Part shown: piece after piece, positions 1-7,714 of the stretch
How the letters are laid out: each line of letters opens with the position of its first letter
Position numbering within the stretch: the stretch's first letter is position 1
Source of the DNA: Pseudomonadota bacterium
GTDB lineage: Bacteria; Pseudomonadota; Gammaproteobacteria; Xanthomonadales; Xanthomonadaceae
DNA: 7,714 bases
NCBI GenBank assembly: GCA_023453655.1
Contig: JAEXTE010000062.1
Coordinates: 1 to 7,714 of the forward strand
Reading direction: 5' to 3'
Made by a program: the position numbers and the translations under genes
The notes under the pieces: generated by a model
Databases searched by the model: none
Seen by the model: only the letters and a program-made list of their open reading frames with translations
What the model was told of the DNA's origin: nothing

Positions 1-36
1 CTCCCCCGCTTGCGGGGGAGGGCCGGGGTGGGGGCG
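1..36. repeat. REP-like palindromic element, cut by the left edge
   Basis: Bases 1-9 (CTCCCCCGC) pair perfectly with 12-20 (GCGGGGGAG), giving a 9-bp stem with a 2-base gap, or 8 bp with a CTTG loop. A G-rich tail (GGGCCGGGGTGGGGGC) follows at 21-36. A C-run/G-run palindrome followed by a GGGCYGGGGNGGGGGC tail is the usual look of the dispersed intergenic REP-type repeats of xanthomonads and related proteobacteria. There is only this one copy in the window, so dispersal cannot be shown here. The stem could also end transcription of a gene to the left, but no T-tract follows it. Confidence 0.6.
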
Positions 37-173
37 CACGCCGAAGCGGCCATTCCACGGATCCGTTCGACGCGCCGACGCCACCGTTCCCTAAAGTTGC
101 CCGTGCAACCTGACGTCCACGCGCGCCAGCTTTGACGTATGGTCGGAAGCCCGTCTCCAGACACCACGTCGCC

Positions 174-1463
174 ATGGCCGAAAACAGCTGGAAGCCCGAA
201 ACCATCGCCGTGCACGGCGGCTATTCGCCCGACCCGACCACGCGTTCGGTCGCGGTGCCGATCTACCAGACCGTCGCCTACGCCTTCGACAGCGCGCAGC
301 ACGGCGCCGACCTGTTCGACCTCAAGGTGCCGGGCAACATCTACACCCGGATCATGAATCCGACCACCGACGTGCTCGAGCAGCGCGTCGCGGCGCTGGA
401 GGGCGGCATCGGCGCGCTGGCGCTGGCCTCGGGCCAGGCGGCGATCACCTACGCGATCCAGACCATTTCCGAGGCCGGCGACAATATCGTCTCGTCCACC
501 GCGCTCTATGGCGGCACCTACAACCTGTTCGCGCACACGCTGCCGCAGTTCGGCATCGAGACGCGCTTCGCCGACCATCGCGACCCGCAATCGTTCGCCC
601 GGCTGATCGACGACCGCACCAGGGCGGTCTTCGTCGAATCGATCGGCAACCCGCTGGGCAACATCACCGACATCGAGGCGGTGGCGAAGGTGGCCCATGC
701 CCATGGCGTGCCGCTGATCGTCGACAACACCGTGCCCACGCCGTACCTGCTGCGGCCGATCGACTTCGGCGCCGACATCGTGGTGCATTCGCTGACCAAG
801 TACCTGGGCGGGCACGGCAACAGCATCGGCGGCGCGATCGTCGATTCGGGCCGCTTCCCCTGGGCCGAGCACAAGGCGCGCTTCCGCCGCCTCAACGAAC
901 CGGACGTGAGCTACCACGGCGTGGTCTATACCGAGGCGCTGGGGCCGGCGGCCTATATCGGTCGCGCGCGCGTGGTGCCGCTGCGCAATACCGGCGCGGC
1001 GCTGTCGCCGTTCAACGCCTTCCTGATCCTGCAGGGCATCGAGACGCTGCCGCTGCGCATGGACCGCATCAACGCCAACACGCTGGCGGTCGCGCGGCAC
1101 CTGCAGGGCCATCCCAAGGTGGAGTGGGTCAACTACGCGGGGCTGGCCGACCATCCCGACCACGCGCTGGCGCGGAAATACCTGCGCGACGGTGGCGCCT
1201 CGGGCCTGTTCACCTTTGGCCTGCGCGGCGGCCGCGAGGCCGGTGCGCGCTTCCTCGACGCGCTGCAGCTGTTCACCCGGCTGGTGAACATCGGCGACAC
1301 GCGTTCCCTCGCCACCCATCCGGCCTCGACCACGCATCGTCAGCTCTCGCCGGAGGAACTGGCGCTGGCGGGCGTCAGCGAGGAGACGGTGCGACTGTGC
1401 GTGGGTATCGAGCACGTCGACGACCTGGTCGCCGACCTCGACCAGGCGCTGGCGCAGGCCTGA
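174..1463 (+). CDS. metY: O-acetylhomoserine aminocarboxypropyltransferase (O-acetylhomoserine sulfhydrylase)
   Basis: This cytoplasmic PLP enzyme condenses O-acetylhomoserine with sulfide to give homocysteine and acetate (direct sulfhydrylation route to methionine). The 429 residues match the usual MetY length, longer than MetB or MetZ (about 390-400). Visible Cys/Met-metabolism fold-I motifs: Y57 and R59 in NIYTRIMNPT (phosphate contact from the partner subunit), SGQAA at 86-90, Y112 in LYGGTY (stacks on PLP), D184 in VDNT (pyridine nitrogen), Schiff-base K209 in HSLTKYLGGHG, and R407 in RLCVGIE (substrate carboxylate). The segment around 240-262 (NEPDVSYHGVVYTEALGP) is typical of MetY and argues against MetB/MetC. 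I chose the ATG at 174 because the protein then begins like the family; an in-frame TTG at 132 would add 14 residues without family character. Neither start has a clear Shine-Dalgarno, and no convincing promoter is visible in 37-173. No metX or hom lies beside it. It converges on cobB. Confidence 0.93.
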   Translation: MAENSWKPETIAVHGGYSPDPTTRSVAVPIYQTVAYAFDSAQHGADLFDLKVPGNIYTRIMNPTTDVLEQRVAALEGGIGALALASGQAAITYAIQTISEAGDNIVSSTALYGGTYNLFAHTLPQFGIETRFADHRDPQSFARLIDDRTRAVFVESIGNPLGNITDIEAVAKVAHAHGVPLIVDNTVPTPYLLRPIDFGADIVVHSLTKYLGGHGNSIGGAIVDSGRFPWAEHKARFRRLNEPDVSYHGVVYTEALGPAAYIGRARVVPLRNTGAALSPFNAFLILQGIETLPLRMDRINANTLAVARHLQGHPKVEWVNYAGLADHPDHALARKYLRDGGASGLFTFGLRGGREAGARFLDALQLFTRLVNIGDTRSLATHPASTTHRQLSPEELALAGVSEETVRLCVGIEHVDDLVADLDQALAQA

Positions 1464-1478
1464 GCGCAGCGCCGCTCA
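1461..1478. terminator. hairpin formed by the two convergent stop codons (possible bidirectional terminator)
   Basis: TGAGCG (1461-1466, starting with the metY stop) is the exact reverse complement of CGCTCA (1473-1478, ending with the cobB stop), with a 6-base loop. The gap between the genes is only 12 bases, so this is the only structure placed to separate them. No T-tract follows on either strand, so it is not a standard rho-independent terminator. Confidence 0.25.
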
Positions 1479-2195
1479 GCGCAGCCGGTCGAGCAGGGAC
1501 TGGATGCCGGCGCTGGCCGGCATGCGCAGGTGTTCGTCGGCGAAGGTCGAGACCGCGCTTTCGACCGGGTTGATCTCGACCACGCGCACGCCTCGCCGAC
1601 GTGCGCGCATCGGCAGCGAGGCCGCCGGATGCACCAGGCCGGAGGTGCCGACCACCACCAGCAACTGGCAGCGGTCGAGCACGTCGCCGGCGGCCGTCCA
1701 GGCGGCCTCGGGCAGCGCCTCGCCGAACCAGACCACGCCCGGGCGGAAGGGGCCGCCGCAGGCGGGGCAGGGCGGTGGCGTTTCGCGCGCGCCTGCGTCG
1801 CCGGGCGGTGGGTCCGCGAGGATGGGATCGGGCGAGACGCGGTGCCCGCAGTCCAGGCAGCGCGAGGCGAACAGGCTGCCGTGCAGGTGGATCACGCCGG
1901 TCGAACCGGCGCGCTCGTGCAGGTCGTCGACGTTCTGGGTGACCACCGACACCGCGTGTCCGGAGTTCGCCAGCGCGGCGATGCCCAGGTGTCCCGCATG
2001 CGGCAGGGCGCGCCGCACCAGGGCCGCGCGCCAGCGGTACCAGCCCCAGCACAGTGCCGGGTCCCGGCGGAACGCGGCCTCGGTCGCCAGTTGTTCGGGA
2101 TCGTAGCGGGCCCACAGGCCGGTCAGCGCGTCGCGGAAGGTTGGCACGCCGCTTTCGGCGGACATGCCGGCACCGGTCAGGAAGGCGATTCGCAT
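1476..2195 (-). CDS. cobB: NAD-dependent protein deacylase, class III sirtuin (CobB/SIRT5-like)
   Basis: A cytoplasmic sirtuin that removes acyl groups from protein lysines, using NAD and releasing nicotinamide and O-acyl-ADP-ribose. In 239 residues it shows the full sirtuin core: NAD loop GAGMSAESGVPTFRD (8-22), TQNVD (86-90), catalytic H105 in HLHGS, zinc cysteines C113/C116 and C143/C146, GTSGLVHPA (183-191) and INP (208-210). Y53 and R56 (in WYRWR) match the Tyr-x-x-Arg pair that in E. coli CobB and human SIRT5 binds acidic acyl groups, so desuccinylation or demalonylation in addition to deacetylation is likely (inference). The zinc ribbon carries a roughly 26-residue Pro/Gly-rich stretch between its cysteine pairs. 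The start gives MRIAFLTGAG, only seven residues before the NAD loop, a compact N-terminus with no good Shine-Dalgarno. It begins 34 bases after the ybaL stop on the same strand with no terminator between, suggesting cotranscription. Confidence 0.92.
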   Translation of the reverse strand: MRIAFLTGAGMSAESGVPTFRDALTGLWARYDPEQLATEAAFRRDPALCWGWYRWRAALVRRALPHAGHLGIAALANSGHAVSVVTQNVDDLHERAGSTGVIHLHGSLFASRCLDCGHRVSPDPILADPPPGDAGARETPPPCPACGGPFRPGVVWFGEALPEAAWTAAGDVLDRCQLLVVVGTSGLVHPAASLPMRARRRGVRVVEINPVESAVSTFADEHLRMPASAGIQSLLDRLR

Positions 2196-2229
2196 CGGCC
2201 GTGGCCCCGGCGGCGGTCGCCGCGCACGC

Positions 2230-3987
2230 TTACGCCGCGGCCGGCGCGGGATCGCTGGGCGGCGCGGTGTCGTCGCTCGCGGGCTTGCGCGCAGGCCGGT
2301 AGGGCGGCGTCGACATCACCATCTCCGCCAGCGAGAACGCCAGCTCGCGTTCGGCCAGCACCGCGCCGTCGGCGCCGTGCTGCAGCAGGTGGCGCACTTC
2401 GGCCTCGCTGTGGGCGCGGGCCAGCACGGTCAGCGCCGGGTTGAGCGTCTTCATGCGCTCGATGGTCTCGCCGGCCTCGAGCGCGCGCGGGATCGCGAAC
2501 ACCGCCAGCTTGGCCCGACCCGGCAGGGCCTCCTGCATGACCGGCACCGAGGCCACGTTGCCGCGTACCGCCAGCAGGCCCTCCTCGCGCGCGCGGTGCG
2601 CCAGGTCGCCGTCCTCCTCGACCACCACCACCGGCACGCCGCGGTCGCGCAGCAGCAACGCCAGCTGCCGGCCGACGCGGCCGTACCCGACCACGATGGT
2701 GTGGTCGTCCACGTCCAGCGCCGGATGCGCGAGCGGATCTTGCTCCTCCTCGCTCCTGGCCGCGTCTTCGGCCGCGGCGGCTTCGGTCGCGGCGCGCCTG
2801 GCCAGGCGCCGGTCGAGCAGGCGGAAGATCATCGGGTTGAGCATGATCGAGATCAGCGCGCCGGCCAGCACCAGCGACTGTTCGTCCACCGACAGCATGC
2901 GCAACGCCACGCCCAGGCCCGCGATGATGAAGGCGAACTCGCCGATCTGGGCCAGGCTGGCGGAGATGGTCAGCGCGGTCGAGACCGGATGGCCGAACGC
3001 GCGCACGATGAAAAACGCCGCAGCCGACTTGCCGAACATGATGATGAACGCGGTGGCCAGCACCTCGAGCGGGCGGTTCACCAGGATCATCGGGTCGAAC
3101 AGCATGCCGACCGAGACGAAGAACAGCACCGCGAACGCATCGCGCAGCGGCAGCGAATCGTTGGCCGCCTTGTGGCTGAGCTCGGACTCGTTGAGCAGCA
3201 TGCCGGCGAAGAACGCGCCCAGCGCGAAGGACACGCCGAACAGCAGGGCGGAGCCGAAGGCGATGCCGAGCGCGATCGCCAGCACCGACAGGGTGAACAG
3301 CTCGCGCGAACCGGTGCCGGCGATGCGCTCGAGCACCAGCGGGATCACCCGTCGCCCGACCACGAGCATCACCGCCACGAAGGCCGCGACCTTCAGCATG
3401 GTCCACATCACGGTGTTGAGCACGCCACCCAGCGTGGGCGGCGGCGCACCCTCGGTGCCGACGAAGATGTCGGCCAGCACCGGCATCATCACCAGCGCGA
3501 GCACGCAGGCGAGGTCCTCGACGATCAGCCAGCCGACCGCGATCCTGCCGCGCGTGGTCTCCAGCAGGCGCCGCTCCTCCATCGCCCGCAGCAGCACCAC
3601 GGTGCTGGCGGTCGCCAGCGCGAAGCCGAAGATCACGCCATGCAGGGTGGGCCAGCCCAGGATCGCGGACAGGCCCCAGCCCAGCACCGTGGCCACGGTG
3701 ATCTGCGCCACCGCGCCCGGGATCGCGATCGCCTTGACCTCCATGAGATCCTTGAGCGAGAAGTGCAGGCCGACCCCGAACATGAGCAGCATCACGCCGA
3801 TCTCGGCGAGCTGGTTGGCCAGCTCCTGGTCGGCGACGAATCCGGGGGTGAAGGGTCCGACGATGATGCCCGCGGCGAGGTAACCGACCAGCGGGGACAT
3901 GCGCAGCCGGTTGGCCAGGGCACCGAGCACGAACGCGACGGCAAGGCCAACGGCGACGATGTTGATCAGGTCGGTGTCATGATGCAT
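2230..3987 (-). CDS. ybaL: YbaL-like CPA2 cation:proton antiporter with RCK_N domain
   Basis: Inner-membrane monovalent cation:H+ antiporter of the CPA2 (Kef) family; the exchanged ion (K+ or Na+) cannot be told from sequence. It has 585 residues. Residues 1-390 are a run of about 12 hydrophobic segments carrying sequence nearly identical in style to E. coli YbaL: SPLVGYLAAG (31-40), GPFTPGFVAD (44-53), LLMFGVGLHFSLKDLM (67-82), VKAIAIPGA (84-92), ASTVVLLRAMEER (127-139), and the antiporter acidic pair E157-D158 in GWLIVEDL. Further on are SRELFTLSVL (227-236), LPLRDAFAVLFFVSVGMLFDP (279-299, in part) and SLAQIGEFAFI (344-354). An acidic, Ala/Glu-rich linker (about 395-428) leads to a Rossmann RCK_N domain with nucleotide loop GYGRVG (434-439); RCK_C is absent and the tail (563-585) is Pro/Ala-rich and probably disordered. 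Regulation by NAD(H) or nucleotide binding is a family inference. The start MHHDTDL matches the E. coli YbaL start; no strong Shine-Dalgarno precedes it. cobB follows closely. Confidence 0.92.
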   Translation of the reverse strand: MHHDTDLINIVAVGLAVAFVLGALANRLRMSPLVGYLAAGIIVGPFTPGFVADQELANQLAEIGVMLLMFGVGLHFSLKDLMEVKAIAIPGAVAQITVATVLGWGLSAILGWPTLHGVIFGFALATASTVVLLRAMEERRLLETTRGRIAVGWLIVEDLACVLALVMMPVLADIFVGTEGAPPPTLGGVLNTVMWTMLKVAAFVAVMLVVGRRVIPLVLERIAGTGSRELFTLSVLAIALGIAFGSALLFGVSFALGAFFAGMLLNESELSHKAANDSLPLRDAFAVLFFVSVGMLFDPMILVNRPLEVLATAFIIMFGKSAAAFFIVRAFGHPVSTALTISASLAQIGEFAFIIAGLGVALRMLSVDEQSLVLAGALISIMLNPMIFRLLDRRLARRAATEAAAAEDAARSEEEQDPLAHPALDVDDHTIVVGYGRVGRQLALLLRDRGVPVVVVEEDGDLAHRAREEGLLAVRGNVASVPVMQEALPGRAKLAVFAIPRALEAGETIERMKTLNPALTVLARAHSEAEVRHLLQHGADGAVLAERELAFSLAEMVMSTPPYRPARKPASDDTAPPSDPAPAAA

Positions 3988-4207
3988 CGAGGCCCGTGGT
4001 CTAGCGTGGCTTCTGGGGTTGCAGTTTGGCGGATGCGGGCGGATCGATCAATTCCGGGCGGGATTCCGGGTTTTTTTCCGGCTAGGCGCTGCATTGCCTG
4101 CCGGCACGTTCGACAAATCCTGGCGCAGGTTTCGTGCGCCCGCGCTGCGGACATCGCCGGATGCGGCTCTCGCTTCCGCCTCCGCTCTGGCCGGTGCCGT
4201 CGATGTC

Positions 4208-4235
4208 CGAGCCGTCAAGCGAGCCTTACGGCTCG
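4208..4235. repeat. nested, mutually exclusive hairpins
   Basis: CGAGCCGT (4208-4215) pairs with ACGGCTCG (4228-4235) to give an 8-bp stem with a 12-base loop. Inside the loop a second copy of CGAGCC (4220-4225) can pair instead with GGCTCG (4230-4235), a 6-bp stem with a TTAC loop. Only one of the two can form at a time, since they share the right arm. It lies about 220 bases upstream of ybaL and just past the receptor's terminator. Function unknown. Confidence 0.35.
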
Positions 4236-4266
4236 AACATCAAAGGCGAGGAGCAGGCGCGACGCC

Positions 4267-4302
4267 AAAAGCGCAACGCCCCGGCGGGACCGGGGCGCTG
4301 CG
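4267..4302 (-). terminator. rho-independent terminator of the TonB receptor gene
   Basis: Read on the minus strand, CGCAGCGCCCCGG (4302-4290) and CCGGGGCGTTGCG (4284-4272) form a 13-bp stem with one G-U pair and a five-base loop (TCCCG). A C and then four T (4271, 4270-4267) follow. It starts 25 bases after the receptor's stop codon, as expected for an intrinsic terminator. The T-tract is short, but the stem is very stable. Confidence 0.75.
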
Positions 4303-4327
4303 GGACACGCAGGAGCGGGTGCGCCGC

Positions 4328-6718
<2,391 letters not shown>

Positions 6719-6724
6719 GCGGAA

Positions 6725-6730
6725 CTCCTT
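6725..6730 (-). promoter_or_regulatory. ribosome binding site that decides the receptor start
   Basis: On the minus strand the sequence reads AAGGAG, then six bases (TTCCGC), then ATG at 6718. It is the only strong Shine-Dalgarno seen in this window and rules out the in-frame start at 6817. Confidence 0.85.
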
Positions 6731-6753
6731 GCGACAACGGGGGACGGGCGTGA

Positions 6754-6781
6754 AATTAACTCCGGCGTAACAAGCAAACAA
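6754..6781 (-). promoter_or_regulatory. candidate sigma-70 promoter of the TonB receptor
   Basis: On the minus strand TTGTTT (6781-6776) and TTAATT (6759-6754) are 16 bases apart, in the only AT-rich island of the window. The matches to consensus are partial (TTG plus neighbours in the -35, 3 of 6 in the -10). Transcription would start near 6747, leaving a leader of about 29 bases that contains the AAGGAG ribosome site. Confidence 0.4.
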
Positions 6782-6799
6782 AACGGAATAAGCCATCTT

Positions 6800-6820
6800 C
6801 TTATGCATATTCTGCATAAG
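6800..6820. promoter_or_regulatory. perfect inverted repeat, probable operator
   Basis: CTTATGCA (6800-6807) and TGCATAAG (6813-6820) are exact reverse complements separated by TATTC. Bases 6804-6816 fit the T-N11-A pattern of LysR-type regulator sites. The centre (6810) is about 63 bases upstream of the inferred receptor start of transcription, where LysR-type activators usually bind, and 70 bases upstream of the yheS ATG. The regulator is not identified. Confidence 0.5.
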
Positions 6821-6864
6821 TCGCCCGTGCGGCCCGCGCGGGCGGGCCCGCCTGCCGGCTCCGG

Positions 6865-6870
6865 TAGAAT
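6865..6870 (+). promoter_or_regulatory. yheS: -10 element of yheS
   Basis: TAGAAT matches the -10 consensus at 5 of 6 positions. The ATG follows only nine bases after it, so transcription would begin at about 6876-6880, at or within a few bases of the start codon. No -35 hexamer is visible 16-18 bases upstream, where the DNA is a GC-only palindromic stretch. Confidence 0.45.
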
Positions 6871-6879
6871 CCGCGCCCC

Positions 6880-7714
6880 ATGATCGCCTTCCGCAATTTC
6901 GCCCTCCGCCGGGGCGAGCGCCTGCTGCTGTCCAACGTCGACCTGGCCCTGCACGCCGGCTGGCGGGTGGGCGTGGTCGGGCGCAACGGCACCGGCAAGT
7001 CCTCCCTGTTCGCCGCGGTGCGCGGCGAGCTCGAGCCCGACCTGGGCGACCTCGACGTGCCCAACCGGGTCCGCATCGCCAGCGTGGCCCAGGAAACCCC
7101 TTCGCTGCCCGACCCCGCCATCGACTTCGTGCTGGGCGGCGACGACGTGATCCACGCCGTGATCAAGGCCGAGGCCGAGGCCAACGCCCGCGAGGACTGG
7201 GAGGCCGTGGCCGAGGCCCACCAGAAGCTGGCCGAACTGGGCGGCTACGACGCCGAGGCCCGCGCCGGCCGCCTGCTGCACGGCCTGGGCTTCCCGGCCG
7301 AGACCCACCACCGACCGGTGAGTGCCTTCTCCGGCGGCTGGCGCGTGCGCCTGAACCTGGCGCGGGCGCTGATGATGCCCAGCGACCTGCTGCTGCTCGA
7401 CGAACCCACCAACCACCTCGACCTCGACGCGGTGCTGTGGCTGGAGCAGTGGCTGCTCAAGTACCCCGGCACCCTACTGCTGATCTCGCACGACCGCGAG
7501 TTCCTCGACGGCGTGTCCACCCACACCCTGCACCTCAACGACGGCAAGGCGAAGCTGTACGTCGGCGACTACACCGCCTTCGAGCGGCAGCGCGCCGAAC
7601 ACCTGCGCCAGCAGCAGATCGCGCACGAGAAGGAGCAGGCCGAGCGCGCCCACCTGCAGAAGTTCATCGACCGCTTCAAGGCCAAGGCCAGCAAGGCGCG
7701 CCAGGCGCAGAGCC
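6880..7714 (+). CDS. yheS: ABC-F family ATPase YheS, N-terminal part (cut by the right edge)
   Basis: A cytoplasmic, soluble ABC-F protein with no membrane domain; the family binds the ribosome E site and acts on translation. The 278 residues present cover the first nucleotide-binding domain and the start of the inter-domain linker: Walker A GRNGTGKS (34-41), Q-loop Q71 in VAQETPSLP, signature SGGWRVRLNLARAL (151-164), Walker B LLLLDEPTNHLDLDA (170-184), with catalytic E175, and H-loop H204 in LISHDREFLD. A charged, Gln/Lys/Arg-rich helical linker then begins (about 233-278) with FIDRFKAKASKARQAQS. The wording MIxFxxxxxRRGxRxLL, SLLNLxQETP-like Q-loop and RFKAKASKARQAQ point to YheS rather than Uup, EttA or YbiT. 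A full protein would be about 620-640 residues, so over half is missing. The ATG at 6880 has no Shine-Dalgarno; the TAGAAT box nine bases upstream suggests a leaderless message. It diverges from the receptor gene. Confidence 0.9.
   Translation, partial: MIAFRNFALRRGERLLLSNVDLALHAGWRVGVVGRNGTGKSSLFAAVRGELEPDLGDLDVPNRVRIASVAQETPSLPDPAIDFVLGGDDVIHAVIKAEAEANAREDWEAVAEAHQKLAELGGYDAEARAGRLLHGLGFPAETHHRPVSAFSGGWRVRLNLARALMMPSDLLLLDEPTNHLDLDAVLWLEQWLLKYPGTLLLISHDREFLDGVSTHTLHLNDGKAKLYVGDYTAFERQRAEHLRQQQIAHEKEQAERAHLQKFIDRFKAKASKARQAQS

Larger units (their letters stand above)
3988..4327. other. intergenic region between the TonB receptor stop and ybaL
   Basis: This 340-base gap separates two same-strand genes. 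It holds the receptor's terminator (4267-4302), a pair of nested hairpins (4208-4235), and a seven-T run at 4071-4077 just after a direct repeat of ATTCCGGG. A weak minus-strand promoter candidate for ybaL is TTGATC (read on the minus strand from 4051-4046) with CAAACT (4028-4023) at a 17-base spacing; it matches consensus at only 4 and 3 of 6 positions, so it is a guess. No convincing gene is present on either strand: the small open frames here have no ribosome site and a composition unlike the neighbours. Confidence 0.6.

Noticed and set aside
4051..4077. Repeated ATTCCGGG followed by seven T, as a + strand terminator
   Set aside because: The repeats are direct, not inverted; the best stem is only 4 bp (CCGG/CCGG), and no + strand gene ends here.
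3966..4154. A 62-codon minus-strand open frame overlapping the start of ybaL (possible leader peptide)
   Set aside because: No Shine-Dalgarno before its ATG, Cys/Arg-rich composition with no motif, and the overlap with ybaL is in another frame. Nothing supports translation.
6719..6817. 33-codon upstream extension of the TonB receptor (start at 6817)
   Set aside because: It would bury the signal peptide, runs through the promoter-like AT-rich island and starts inside the inverted repeat. The AAGGAG site points to 6718.

Overview
The window is GC-rich DNA whose non-coding gaps are short. Several things suggest a gammaproteobacterium of the Xanthomonadaceae (Lysobacter, Luteimonas or Stenotrophomonas type): a truncated REP-like palindrome at the left edge, very strong G/C preference at third codon positions, a large TonB-dependent receptor, and close resemblance of two genes to E. 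coli YbaL and YheS. This placement is inference from composition and gene style, not from a marker gene.

Layout, left to right. A REP-like hairpin (1-36) precedes metY on the + strand (174-1463), a PLP enzyme that makes homocysteine from O-acetylhomoserine and sulfide. metY converges, with only 12 bases between stop codons, on a minus-strand pair: ybaL (2230-3987, a CPA2 cation:proton antiporter with a Rossmann RCK_N domain) followed 34 bases later by cobB (1476-2195, a class III sirtuin deacylase). These two are probably one transcript. A 340-base gap (3988-4327) holds a strong rho-independent terminator for the gene to its right and a pair of competing small hairpins. Next on the minus strand is an orphan TonB-dependent outer-membrane receptor (4328-6718), with a good Shine-Dalgarno, a plausible promoter, and a perfect 8+8 inverted repeat just upstream of that promoter. 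The receptor diverges from yheS (6880 to the right edge, cut off), an ABC-F ribosome-associated ATPase that appears to have a very short or no 5' leader.

The genes do not form one pathway. They are a sulfur amino-acid enzyme, a protein deacylase, an ion antiporter, a nutrient receptor and a translation factor: ordinary chromosomal housekeeping and accessory content. I see no insertion sequence, phage gene, CRISPR array, toxin-antitoxin pair, tRNA or rRNA, and no convincing new multi-gene system. The observations most worth a second look are regulatory: the inverted repeat at 6800-6820, the leaderless-looking start of yheS, the stop-codon hairpin between metY and cobB, and the nested hairpins at 4208-4235.
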